Shown here one piece after another: positions 20,748 to 29,718 of a DNA stretch of 64,000 bases; the stretch's first letter is position 1; each line of letters opens with the position of its first letter. The DNA comes from Acetobacter musti. GTDB lineage: Bacteria > Pseudomonadota > Alphaproteobacteria > Acetobacterales > Acetobacteraceae. The DNA lies in the NCBI RefSeq assembly GCF_011516835.1, contig NZ_WOTB01000017.1, forward strand, positions 1-64,000, in the 5' to 3' direction. Below the pieces are notes generated by a model that was not told the origin of the DNA, did no database searches, and saw nothing but the letters and a program-made list of their open reading frames with translations. Made by a program: the position numbers and the translations under genes.

Positions 20748-23678
20748 ATGCCCAGTCTTCAAACTGCTGCCTTTCCTGTTGTTTCAGACATCCCGCCTGC
20801 TGGCGGAGATGATCCGCTATCGCCGGAATGCCTGGCTCTGAGCCTGACTGTCGCATTACGGGAAGCGGCGGGAGAGACAGGTGCGGCACCCGCCCGCGAT
20901 GTAGCTCTGACGATATTCCGGCGGCATCTTGGCCGATATCAGATGGAGATTCGAACCCGCTTCGAAAACCGGGAGCTCAAGGGTGTTCAGGCCGCGAAGG
21001 CACTGGCGGCCTTTGCCGACGAAATGGTGAAAGCGCTCGCCCAGTTCGCCGGTGAGGCGCTTGGAATTGGGCAGGAACCACTTGATCAGGTTGTAGTGGC
21101 GGCAACAGGTGGTTATGGGAAGCGCATGCTCGCGCCATTCAGCGACATTGATCTTCTGTTTCTCACACCAGAGAATCCTTCGGCGGAAATTCTCAGTCTT
21201 GTCGAATATATCCTTTATTTTCTGTGGGATATGGGTCTTAAGGTCGGGCATGCGACACGATCGATCAGTGAATGCGTATCGCAGGCTGAACAGGATACAA
21301 CCATCCGGACGGCTCTGCTGGATGCGCGGATGCTCATCGGAAGTTTCACTCTGTTCGCGATGTTTGAGGCGCGGTTTATCGTGGCCTGTGTTGAAGCTGG
21401 GTCAGCGCGGTTTATCGCAGATAAGCGGGCAGAACGAACAGAACGTCATCGCCGGTTCGGAGATAGTCCATATCTTGTTGAGCCAAATATTAAGGAAGGC
21501 CGTGGCGGTCTGCGGGACATGCAGACCCTCTACTGGATGTGCCGGTATATTTTCGGCACGAGGCACGTCTCGGATCTGCTGGCACCTGAATTTACCCGTC
21601 TGGGCTTTCTGACCGAGCAGGAGGCAGCACGTGCACGCCGGTCATGGGATTTTCTGTGGACAGTGCGTCTTCATCTTCATTACGTGGCCGGACGTGGTGA
21701 AGACAGGCTGACATTCGATATGCAACCGGTAGTCGGCGGTCGCATGGGTTATACCCGGCATGGACGCCAGAACGGCGTTGAACGCTTCATGCGACATTAT
21801 TTTCTTACCGTTCGTGAGGTAATGCGCCTCACCCATGTGCTGGAACCGACGATCATGCGTGTGGCGCTGGGACCGGCGGCACACGTCATGAAAGCCGATG
21901 ACGCAATGCGCGATGCCGGCTTCACACTGATCGATGGGCAGATTTTACCGGACAGGGGTGTATCATTCGAAGCACAGCCTCTGAAGATGTTCGAGATTCT
22001 GGAATGGGCGCGATCCCGACATGTGGCGCTTCATCCCTTGGCCCGGCAGCAGCTTATCCGCTGGGAACGGCGCTCTTCGGCTCTACGATCAAACCCGCGG
22101 GCGGCTGAAATTTTTCTATCCCTGCTATGCGATGATCGTCCGGCACGACACAGGCGACCGCATGCAAGGGAGATCAGGGATGATCTCACGATCCAGGAAA
22201 CAGAGCAGAACCGTCATCTCGACCATGTGCACTGGCTCCGTGTTCTCAATGAGACTGGCCTCTGGGGAGGGCTGATTCCGGAATGGTCACGTATCGTCGG
22301 GCAGATGCAGTTCGATACCTATCATATTTTCACGGTTGACGAACACACGATCGAGGCCATTCGCATTCTTCGCTGCGTCGAAAACGGATTGATGGCGGAC
22401 GAGATTCCGGTTGCCTATGAGCTTGCCCGCGATCTGCAGTCACGACGTGCGCTTTACATGGCGGTCATGCTCCATGATATTGCGAAGGGACGCGGCGGTG
22501 ATCATTCGGAAATCGGTTCAGAAATTGCGCTGGAGCTATGCCCGACGCTGGGTCTGTCCGGCGAGGAGACGGAAACTGTTTCCTGGCTTGTTCTCCAGCA
22601 TCTGCTGCTCAGTCACACAGCGTTTCAGCGCGACATTGATGATCCGAAGACCATTCTGGATGTAGCGGACGTAGTGCAGTCTCCGGAACGGCTGAGGCTG
22701 CTGCTTCTGCTCACCATTGTAGACATGCGGGCAGTCAGTCCCCGGGTGTGGAATGCGTGGAAGGCGACGCTGCTGCGTGAACTTTATACGCGTGTGGCTG
22801 AGGTTCTTGAAGGCGGTCTGGCGACACCGGAGCGTGATGTGCGTGTTGCACATAGTAAAGCGATGCTGGCGGAACTGCTCTCGGAGGAAGGCGCGTCAAA
22901 GGAGGAAATCGACCACTTTCTGGAGCTTGGCTATGCGGGTTACTGGCTGTCATTCGATCAGGAAACGCAGCTCCGGCATGCGCGCCTGATCAGCGAGGCT
23001 GAGTCGCGCTCGGCGCCGTTTGTGATCGAGACGCAGCCTCTGCCGGCGCGCGGCGTGACCGAAGTTACCATTCACACACAGGATCATCCTGGTCTGTTTG
23101 CTGAAATCGCCGGAGCAATGGCACTGGCCGGTGCGTCTATCGTGGATGCACGGATTCATACGCTGACCAACGGGATGGCGCTGGATACGCTCTGGATTCA
23201 GGATGCATCCGGAGAAGCATTTGACGAACCGCATCGCCTGGCGAAACTCTCCGCACTGGCGGAGCAGGCACTTCGTGGCGGCCTGGATGTCGCCGCAGAG
23301 ATCAGAAAAAACAATCCTGCCCAGACTTTGTCCCGCACGCGTGCAATTCATGTTCCACCTCGCGTTGTAATCGACAATCGGGCTTCGAATTCCCATACGG
23401 TGGTAGAGATCAACGGGCGGGACCGCTCCGGGCTTCTCCATGATGTGGCAAGCGCGCTCAGTGATCTCAGGCTGCAGATCGGTTCCGCGCATATTACGAC
23501 TTATGGCGTGCGGGCAATTGACGTGTTTTATGTCAAGGATCTGTCAGGGATGAAAGTAACGGATGAGCGACGCCTCACCGACATACGAGACAGACTTCTT
23601 GCCGGTCTGCGGAAGGTTGAGGCAAAAATCAATCCGGGTCACAAGGAGGCTGAACTTACGGCGGCTGAGCCGGAGTAG
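20748..23678 (+). CDS. glnD: [Protein-PII] uridylyltransferase / UMP-removing enzyme
   Basis: Bifunctional nitrogen sensor: adds UMP to PII proteins when glutamine is low and removes it when high. The 976 residues show the nucleotidyltransferase domain (GGYGKRMLAPFSDIDLLFL, about 123-141), a helical linker with NIKEGRGGLRDMQTLYWM, the HD phosphohydrolase domain (MLHDIAKGRGGDHSEIG) and two C-terminal ACT domains (TEVTIHTQDHPGLFAEIAGA and VVEINGRDRSGLLHDVASAL) that sense glutamine. Length is typical for alphaproteobacteria. The ATG is 40 bases after mutS, so the two may be co-transcribed; a mutS-glnD pairing is common in this class. Confidence 0.96.
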   Translation: MPSLQTAAFPVVSDIPPAGGDDPLSPECLALSLTVALREAAGETGAAPARDVALTIFRRHLGRYQMEIRTRFENRELKGVQAAKALAAFADEMVKALAQFAGEALGIGQEPLDQVVVAATGGYGKRMLAPFSDIDLLFLTPENPSAEILSLVEYILYFLWDMGLKVGHATRSISECVSQAEQDTTIRTALLDARMLIGSFTLFAMFEARFIVACVEAGSARFIADKRAERTERHRRFGDSPYLVEPNIKEGRGGLRDMQTLYWMCRYIFGTRHVSDLLAPEFTRLGFLTEQEAARARRSWDFLWTVRLHLHYVAGRGEDRLTFDMQPVVGGRMGYTRHGRQNGVERFMRHYFLTVREVMRLTHVLEPTIMRVALGPAAHVMKADDAMRDAGFTLIDGQILPDRGVSFEAQPLKMFEILEWARSRHVALHPLARQQLIRWERRSSALRSNPRAAEIFLSLLCDDRPARHRRPHAREIRDDLTIQETEQNRHLDHVHWLRVLNETGLWGGLIPEWSRIVGQMQFDTYHIFTVDEHTIEAIRILRCVENGLMADEIPVAYELARDLQSRRALYMAVMLHDIAKGRGGDHSEIGSEIALELCPTLGLSGEETETVSWLVLQHLLLSHTAFQRDIDDPKTILDVADVVQSPERLRLLLLLTIVDMRAVSPRVWNAWKATLLRELYTRVAEVLEGGLATPERDVRVAHSKAMLAELLSEEGASKEEIDHFLELGYAGYWLSFDQETQLRHARLISEAESRSAPFVIETQPLPARGVTEVTIHTQDHPGLFAEIAGAMALAGASIVDARIHTLTNGMALDTLWIQDASGEAFDEPHRLAKLSALAEQALRGGLDVAAEIRKNNPAQTLSRTRAIHVPPRVVIDNRASNSHTVVEINGRDRSGLLHDVASALSDLRLQIGSAHITTYGVRAIDVFYVKDLSGMKVTDERRLTDIRDRLLAGLRKVEAKINPGHKEAELTAAEPE

Positions 23679-23722
23679 GAAGCGGCGCGAAGTCTGGCGC
23701 GTGCACGCTTTGTTTCAGAATA

Positions 23723-24205
23723 TCAGCGCTGAAGCGCTGAACGTGCCCCACCGGGTGATGACGGAGCAAAGACCGGTGGGCCGTAAATCTCCCTGGCGCG
23801 TTTGATGAATGCTGAAACCATCAGGCGTACGGCTTCATTGAACACGACACCAATGGCGGCCTGAAGCAGGCGCGAGCGAAATTCGAAATCCACAAAAAAA
23901 TCGACCAGACATCCCTGAGGGTCGGCTGTGAAAGTCCAGACGTTATTAAGGTAGCGAAACGGACCTTTTTCGTAGGTCACGCGAATGACACGCGGCCTGT
24001 CGAGCGATACCCGCGAAGTAAATGTTTCGCGAAACGGCCCGAATCCTACAGTGAGATCCGCCACAAGTTCCCGCGAATTTTTTGACCTGACTCGCACATT
24101 TGCGCACCATGGCAGAAATTTCGGATAATTCGCAACATCGGCGACGAGATCGAAAATCTGCTCTGGCGTATAACTGAGGACACGACGTTCTGAGTGCGTA
24201 GGCAT
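23723..24205 (-). CDS. COQ10/RatA-family START-domain protein
   Basis: 160-residue single-domain protein of the polyketide-cyclase/START fold. Visible features: YTPEQIFDLVADVANYPKFLPWCANVRV at the N-terminus, FRETFTSRVSLDRPR and VDFFVDFEFRSRLLQAAIGVVF near the end, typical of COQ10 homologues that bind ubiquinone and assist respiration; the same family contains E. coli RatA, described as a ribosome-association toxin. Here it follows lipA with a one-base TGATG overlap, a gene order usual in alphaproteobacteria and favouring a respiratory or housekeeping role over a toxin. No antitoxin gene is adjacent. Confidence 0.88.
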   Translation of the reverse strand: MPTHSERRVLSYTPEQIFDLVADVANYPKFLPWCANVRVRSKNSRELVADLTVGFGPFRETFTSRVSLDRPRVIRVTYEKGPFRYLNNVWTFTADPQGCLVDFFVDFEFRSRLLQAAIGVVFNEAVRLMVSAFIKRAREIYGPPVFAPSSPGGARSALQR

Positions 24206-25209
24206 CAGAGCGTGCCTGTCTGGACGGACTGCGCGGAGATCGGCTCTTGGCGCAAACGGGCTTCTCTGGCCACGCGAAGGGCAGCAAAATCGGCATCGGC
24301 GTGATAGGAAGAGCGGGTCAGCGGTGTTGCGCTCACCTGGAGAAACCCTTTTACGCGGGCCATGGCGGCATAGTCTTCGAATTCTTCCGGAGTGACGAAA
24401 CGGGCGACGGCGGCATGTTTGACCGTTGGCTGAAGATATTGTCCCATGGTTATGAAATCGATATCGGCGATACGGAAATCGTCCATGACCTGCGCGAGTT
24501 CGGCTTTCTCTTCGCCAAGGCCAAGCATGAGGCCTGATTTGGTGAAAATCGAGGGATCGAGCTGTTTGACACGATCCAGCAGCCGGACGGACTGATAGTA
24601 ACGCGCACCGGGACGGATAGTCGTATAAAGACGCGGCACGGTTTCAATATTGTGGTTGAAAACATCCGGCCGGGCAGCCACGACGACTTCCAGAGCACCG
24701 GGTTTGCGCAGGAAATCCGGCGTCAGAACTTCAATGGTCGTTTCCGGCGACGCAACACGGATTGCGGCAATGACGCGTGCGAAATGTCCGCTGCCACCAT
24801 CGGGAAGATCATCACGATCGACCGAAGTGATAACAACGTGACGAAGACCAAGCTTTGCCACAGCGTCCGCGACGCGACCTGGTTCATCGACATCCAAGGC
24901 ATGCGGAAGACCGGTCGTCACATTGCAGAAGGCACAGGCACGGGTGCAGATCTCACCCATAATCATCATCGTGGCGTGACGCTGGGACCAGCATTCGCCA
25001 ATATTCGGGCAGGAAGCTTCTTCGCAGACTGTAACGAGCTTGTTATCGCGCATCAGTTTGCGGGTATCGTGATATACTGGGTGATTTGGTGCTTTAACCC
25101 GAATCCAGTCCGGCTTGCGCGCAATTGGATTGTCGGGCCGATGCGCCTTCTCGGGATGGCGCACGGCCTGTACGGTTTTCCGATGATCAATCAGAACGCG
25201 AACGCTCAT
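24205..25209 (-). CDS. lipA: Lipoyl synthase
   Basis: Radical-SAM enzyme that inserts two sulfur atoms into octanoyl-lysine to make lipoate, needed by the E2 and E1-beta lipoyl domains encoded at 1922-4553. The 334 residues carry the auxiliary cluster cysteines in [12 protein letters not shown], the radical-[23 protein letters not shown], and the C-terminal SSYHAD whose Ser ligates the auxiliary cluster. ATG at 25209. Its stop overlaps the COQ10-like start by one base, so the pair is coupled. lipB is not in the window. Confidence 0.96.
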   Translation of the reverse strand: MSVRVLIDHRKTVQAVRHPEKAHRPDNPIARKPDWIRVKAPNHPVYHDTRKLMRDNKLVTVCEEASCPNIGECWSQRHATMMIMGEICTRACAFCNVTTGLPHALDVDEPGRVADAVAKLGLRHVVITSVDRDDLPDGGSGHFARVIAAIRVASPETTIEVLTPDFLRKPGALEVVVAARPDVFNHNIETVPRLYTTIRPGARYYQSVRLLDRVKQLDPSIFTKSGLMLGLGEEKAELAQVMDDFRIADIDFITMGQYLQPTVKHAAVARFVTPEEFEDYAAMARVKGFLQVSATPLTRSSYHADADFAALRVAREARLRQEPISAQSVQTGTL

Positions 25210-25463
25210 AGGTTCCTGTCCGGGCGCGAGATAAGGTTCTCAACAAGTGAGACGAGCAGGCCCGATCGTCAAGCGCTGTCTCGGCAGGGCGAGGGCAAGG
25301 TTTCGCGAGCAGACAGGCTGACAGCTCCATGATAAAGATCGTGGTTATCAATTTACCTTGGAACGACCTCCCTTGAATATATATCCGTAGGTCGTCTTTA
25401 TTTTGTAACACTCCTGACAGACCGCTATTGCAGATCGCAAACCCAGTCAGCCTGAAGAGTAAC

Positions 25464-27689
25464 GTGACCACGCCATCTCATCTTGAACGTCTTAACCCGG
25501 AACAACGGGCAGCCATTGAGACCACAGAAGGTCCGTTGCTTGTCCTTGCCGGAGCGGGTACAGGCAAGACACGGGTTCTGACCACACGGTTCGCACATAT
25601 TTTGCTTTCCGGTCACGCGAAGCCCTGGCAAATTCTGGCTGTAACCTTCACCAATAAAGCCGCCCGGGAGATGCGTGAGCGGATTTCCGGCCTGACCGGC
25701 GAGACCACTGACGGGCTCTGGCTCGGAACATTCCATGCACTTTGTGCGCGAATGTTGCGACGCCATGCGGAATATGTTGGGCTGACCAGCAGCTTTCTGA
25801 TCCTTGATACGGATGATCAGCTACGGCTGCTAAAACAGGTCGCCGAACCGTGGCGGATCGATATAAAACGCTGGCCATTGCCAGGTCTGCTTGGGGTGAT
25901 TCAGCGCTGGAAGGATCGCGGGCTGACACCGGACGGTGTGACGCCAGCAGAAGACAGTAGCTATGCTGATGGACATGCTCGGGCCATTTATGGCACCTAT
26001 CAGGCCCGGCTACGTGAACTGAACGCCTGCGATTTTGGCGATCTGATGCTCCATGTTGTTGATATCCTGCGCACACGTCCGGATGTTCTGGAGCAGTATC
26101 ACCGCCTGTTTCGCTACATTCTCGTGGACGAATATCAGGACACAAATACGGTACAGTATCTCTGGCTACGATTGCTGGCGCGACGCGAAGGCATGCCATC
26201 CAATATCTGCTGCGTTGGCGACGATGATCAGTCAATCTATTCGTGGCGCGGCGCTGAAGTTGAGAACATTCTGCGGTTCGAAAAAGATTTTCCAGGAGCC
26301 AGAATTGTTCGGCTTGAGCGGAATTATCGTTCGACGGCGCAGATTCTGGGAACTGCTGCAGGTCTGATCGCGCATAATGACGGACGCCTCGGCAAAACGC
26401 TGCGTCCCGGGCGGGAGGATGCTCAGGGCGAACCTGTGCTGATTGTCAGCATCTGGGATTCGGACGCCGAGGCGCGGGAGGTCTGCAGACGGATCGAGAC
26501 GATGCGACGCGACGGCCATGCTCTGGGTGAAATTGCCATCCTGGTCCGGGCCGGTTTTCAGACGCGAGCGTTCGAGGAGCGGCTTGTCCAGTTCGGAATT
26601 CCCTATCGTATTATCGGTGGGCTTCGTTTCTACGAGCGTGCTGAAATTCGTGATGCTCTGGCCTACATGCGGGTGCTGGTTAATCCGGCCGATGACCTGG
26701 CGTTTGAGCGCATTATCAATGTGCCGAAACGGGGCGTGGGAACAGCGGCGCTCCAGAAACTGCATGCACAGGCACGCACGGAGCGAAACGGACTTTCAAG
26801 CGCGGTTGAGACTCTGCTGACAACGGCTGCGTTCCGCGGAAAATCCCAGGAAAAGCTGGCATCTCTGATGCAGACCTTCGTAAAGCAACGTTCGGTTCTT
26901 GGGCGTGAAGGCCATGTGGTCGCCGTAAGCGGTCTGCTTGAAGACAGCGGTTATCTGGAAATGTGGCGCAACGATAATGCGCCCGATGCGCCAGGACGGC
27001 TGGAAAATCTGAAGGAGCTGGTGCGGGCACTGGCGGATTTCGGAACCCTCGGTGAATTTCTGGAGCATGTTTCTCTTGTGATGGAGGCCGAAGGAGCAGC
27101 GGAGGAAGACCGTGTCTCGGTCATGACGCTTCATGGCGCCAAGGGACTGGAGTTCGACTCTGTTTTTCTGCCTGGCTGGGAGGAAGGGGTCTTCCCGTCC
27201 CAGAGAACGCTGGATGAAGGCGGCGACAAGGGACTCGAAGAAGAGAGGCGGCTTGCCTACGTAGGCATCACCAGGGCACGGCATCGGGCGGTAATTCTGC
27301 ATGCGGCGAGCAGGCGTATTTATGCGAACTGGCAGGAGTCGATGCCGAGCCGGTTCCTGGATGAACTGCCGGACGAATATGTTGAACGTGAGGGCGATAC
27401 GCCGACGCGACGCGAACGACAGGATTATTCGGGCTATTTTACCGACAGCATATTTTCTGACAGCCAGAACAGCACGATGGCACCCTTGGTAGCAAAAAAG
27501 CGGCGGACAGCAGTGCACGATGAACTGGTGAGCAGCGCGCCACAAATCGAGGTCGGGGCACGAGTGTTTCATCAGAAGTTCGGCTATGGCGTGGTGATCA
27601 ATGCGGATCGCGGTGCAACCGAAGTGGTGTTTGAGGAAGCCGGAACGCGACGGGTGATGTCATCCTATCTGCAGACAGTGACCAGCTGA
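25464..27689 (+). CDS. uvrD: UvrD/PcrA-type superfamily 1 DNA helicase
   Basis: 3'-5' DNA helicase for excision and mismatch repair and replication-fork clearance. The roughly 741 residues show the SF1 motifs: Q-motif LNPEQRAAIE, Walker A LAGAGTGKTRVL, motif Ia AVTFTNKAAREMRER, motif II VDEYQDTN, motif III VGDDDQSIYSWRGAE, motif IV RLERNYRST, motif V VMTLHGAKGLEFDSV and motif VI EEERRLAYVGITRARH. The C-terminus (GARVFHQKFGYGVVINAD) is the Tudor-like element of PcrA-type enzymes. The start is uncertain: GTG at 25464 with GAAGAG just upstream fits the family; TTG at 25428 would add 12 residues without a ribosome site. Confidence 0.93.
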   Translation: MTTPSHLERLNPEQRAAIETTEGPLLVLAGAGTGKTRVLTTRFAHILLSGHAKPWQILAVTFTNKAAREMRERISGLTGETTDGLWLGTFHALCARMLRRHAEYVGLTSSFLILDTDDQLRLLKQVAEPWRIDIKRWPLPGLLGVIQRWKDRGLTPDGVTPAEDSSYADGHARAIYGTYQARLRELNACDFGDLMLHVVDILRTRPDVLEQYHRLFRYILVDEYQDTNTVQYLWLRLLARREGMPSNICCVGDDDQSIYSWRGAEVENILRFEKDFPGARIVRLERNYRSTAQILGTAAGLIAHNDGRLGKTLRPGREDAQGEPVLIVSIWDSDAEAREVCRRIETMRRDGHALGEIAILVRAGFQTRAFEERLVQFGIPYRIIGGLRFYERAEIRDALAYMRVLVNPADDLAFERIINVPKRGVGTAALQKLHAQARTERNGLSSAVETLLTTAAFRGKSQEKLASLMQTFVKQRSVLGREGHVVAVSGLLEDSGYLEMWRNDNAPDAPGRLENLKELVRALADFGTLGEFLEHVSLVMEAEGAAEEDRVSVMTLHGAKGLEFDSVFLPGWEEGVFPSQRTLDEGGDKGLEEERRLAYVGITRARHRAVILHAASRRIYANWQESMPSRFLDELPDEYVEREGDTPTRRERQDYSGYFTDSIFSDSQNSTMAPLVAKKRRTAVHDELVSSAPQIEVGARVFHQKFGYGVVINADRGATEVVFEEAGTRRVMSSYLQTVTS

Positions 27690-27780
27690 CAACATGTCAT
27701 GAGCACTTTTCTTGAGAGTTCTCTTTCGGGCCTGTTCTCTGGCGTCTGGTCCGCAAACCCTGATATTCAGTGAGAATTCG

Positions 27781-27797
27781 CGGCCGGCTCCCGGCCG
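27781..27797 (+). other. GC-rich hairpin upstream of prmA
   Basis: Perfect 7-bp inverted repeat CGGCCGG-CTC-CCGGCCG ending 28 bases before the prmA ATG. No T-run follows, so it is not a standard intrinsic terminator for uvrD; it could shape the prmA leader or be chance in GC-rich DNA. Confidence 0.4.
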
Positions 27798-27824
27798 TGC
27801 CAGCCCGCCGGGAAGACCAGCCTG

Positions 27825-28724
27825 ATGAGTGTTATACGCCGCAGACATGCGACCGAGCTTGAAACAATTTCGGTAACTGTGCCGGAGTCCGGGGTCGAGG
27901 CATACGAAACAGCGATCGGGATCGTCTGCACGACAGTCGGCATTTTCGAGTTCGACGAGGCTGAAAAACTCTGGCGCGTGGAAGGCGTGAAAGACGTTGG
28001 TCATGCTGAGATGGAACTGGCGGCGGCGCTGGCGATTGCGGCGTTGACCAGCGGGATCGAGACGGAACTGGAACGCAACCGGACGGAGGCAGAGGGCTGG
28101 CTGGCCCGGACCTATGAGTCTTTTCCGGAACAGAATGTCGGACAGCGGTTTACTGTGCGTGGCTCACATCTGGAAGAGCCCGGAGTTACAAACCGGATCA
28201 CCATTACGCTTGATGCCGGTATGGCTTTTGGTTCCGGCGAGCATGGATCGACGCGTGGCTGTCTCAGAGCTCTGGAACTTATTGCCCATAGGAATCCTCA
28301 ACGAATTCTCGATCTGGGCTGTGGCTCCGGGATTCTGGCAATGGCGGCGGCGGCCCTGTTTCATCGGCATGTGCTTGCGACGGACATTGACCCTTGGTCG
28401 GTGCGGATTACCGAGATGAATGCGGCCCGAAACGGGTTGTCGCAATTCATTGAGGTACGGATGGGCAACGGGTGGTCGACGCCACAGATCCGGAGGGAAG
28501 CGCCTTTCGATCTTGTGTTTGCCAATATTCTCGCGCGCCCGCTTTGCCTGATGGCCACTGATCTGGCGGCGAATCTTACTCCGGGAGGGACAGCCATCCT
28601 AGCCGGTCTTTTAAACACGCAGATGCGGATGGTGCTTACAGCCCATCGCCGCTGCGGGCTTGTGCTGGAACGACATTTGCGTGAAGGCGATTGGGGTACG
28701 CTGATCCTTCGCAGGCCGTTCTGA
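27825..28724 (+). CDS. prmA: Ribosomal protein L11 methyltransferase
   Basis: Trimethylates lysines and the N-terminus of ribosomal protein L11. The 299 residues have the N-terminal L11-recognition part and the methyltransferase domain with DAGMAFGSGEHGSTRGCL, SAM motif ILDLGCGSGILAMAAA, ATDIDPWSVRITEMNAARN and the active-site FANILARPL. Length is normal. ATG at 27825 with GGGAAG upstream. It lies 135 bases after uvrD on the same strand; a GC-rich hairpin lies between. Confidence 0.93.
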   Translation: MSVIRRRHATELETISVTVPESGVEAYETAIGIVCTTVGIFEFDEAEKLWRVEGVKDVGHAEMELAAALAIAALTSGIETELERNRTEAEGWLARTYESFPEQNVGQRFTVRGSHLEEPGVTNRITITLDAGMAFGSGEHGSTRGCLRALELIAHRNPQRILDLGCGSGILAMAAAALFHRHVLATDIDPWSVRITEMNAARNGLSQFIEVRMGNGWSTPQIRREAPFDLVFANILARPLCLMATDLAANLTPGGTAILAGLLNTQMRMVLTAHRRCGLVLERHLREGDWGTLILRRPF

Positions 28725-28768
28725 GATAAACCGTTTCAGAGAATTAAGTCGTTTCAGGAACAGAAAAC

Positions 28769-29266
28769 ATGGGTTTCGTGATTAAGCCGGCTGAAGAATG
28801 GGACGTTCCGGCGATTGTCGACATTACCAATGCAGCTGTCCGCAGCACGACGGCGCTCTGGGTTTCGACGCCCTATTCGTATGAAGAGCGCCTGCGGTGG
28901 TTCCGTCAACGGAAGGATGAGGGCTGGCCGGTGCTGGTCGCACATGAGAGCGGACAGGTACTGGGTTTCGGGTCCTATGGTCCTTTTCGAGCTTATGAGG
29001 GCTATGCGAGGACCGTGGAACATTCGGTTTACGTAGATGCGGGTGCCCGGAAGCGAGGTATCGGACGCGCATTGCTTGAAGCATTGACTGAAGAGGCGTC
29101 CAGACAGGCGATGCATGTGATGGTGGGGGCAATCACAGCGAACAATATTGCGTCTGTCGCGTTGCACGAGCAGTGCGGTTTTGTGAAGGGCGGCGTCCTG
29201 CCTCAGGTGGGGTTGAAATTTGGAAACTGGCTTGATCTTCTGTTTATGTACAGAGTGTTAACTTAG
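28769..29266 (+). CDS. GNAT N-acetyltransferase (phosphinothricin/methionine-sulfoximine type)
   Basis: 165-residue GNAT-fold acetyltransferase resembling the phosphinothricin acetyltransferase/MddA/YwnH group. Visible features: AEEWDVPAIVDITNAAVRST, then WVSTPYSYEERLRWF, VLGFGSYGPFRAYEGYARTVEHSVYV (the group's characteristic strand), the acetyl-CoA loop ARKRGIGRALLEAL and NIASVALHEQCGFVKGG. Probable substrates are methionine sulfoximine-like or other amino-acid analogues, but this is inferred from the family only. ATG 44 bases after prmA; likely co-transcribed. Confidence 0.88.
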   Translation: MGFVIKPAEEWDVPAIVDITNAAVRSTTALWVSTPYSYEERLRWFRQRKDEGWPVLVAHESGQVLGFGSYGPFRAYEGYARTVEHSVYVDAGARKRGIGRALLEALTEEASRQAMHVMVGAITANNIASVALHEQCGFVKGGVLPQVGLKFGNWLDLLFMYRVLT

Positions 29267-29718
29267 AATACTGATGTGTCATCTGAAGATATCATTTGAG
29301 CTGAGCATGAAACCCATATTGTCGCGAACACGCTGTTCAATCTGTCGGCTTCCTTTGTGTGAAGATGACAGATTGAGCAGATGTGAATCGGGATTTTAAA
29401 GCGCTTCTTTAACGCATATGGAATGCAGCATACTATCAGACGCCGATCCGGTGATTTTCATAGTCTGGCAAACGGATTATGAAAACAAGGAACATACTTA
29501 CGATTATGCACAGATGAACGAAGGCAATCCGGATTGCGACGTTATACATGCCTGAGTGTATCGACGGGGGAACGATATCGGTAATTTGCGCTACTGGTAT
29601 CGACGGGCAGGACGGTTGTTGCTGAGGAAATCAGCAGACGCAGAAGACGCAGATGGAAAAAGAAATTACCCCGTTTTTGCTAAATCGAGCATCCCAGTAA
29701 CCAGATGGTTAGTTGAAT
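29267..29718. other. Intergenic region between GNAT and ABC exporter genes (convergent)
   Basis: About 450 bases with no convincing gene. It contains a perfect 14-bp palindrome GCAATCCGGATTGC at 29524-29537 and an 11-bp direct repeat GTATCGACGGG near 29558 and 29596. Neither is followed by a T-run, so neither looks like a terminator. No transfer RNA or known RNA structure was recognised. Confidence 0.5.

Noticed and set aside
23723..24205. RatA-type toxin of a toxin-antitoxin pair
   Set aside because: No antitoxin gene is adjacent and coupling to lipA is the normal housekeeping arrangement; the COQ10-like role is more likely.
25365..25397. Hairpin ACGACCT/AGGTCGT followed by CTTTATTTTG as a terminator
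   Set aside because: It lies between divergent lipA and uvrD with no plus-strand gene to end, has a 19-base loop, and the T-run is interrupted.
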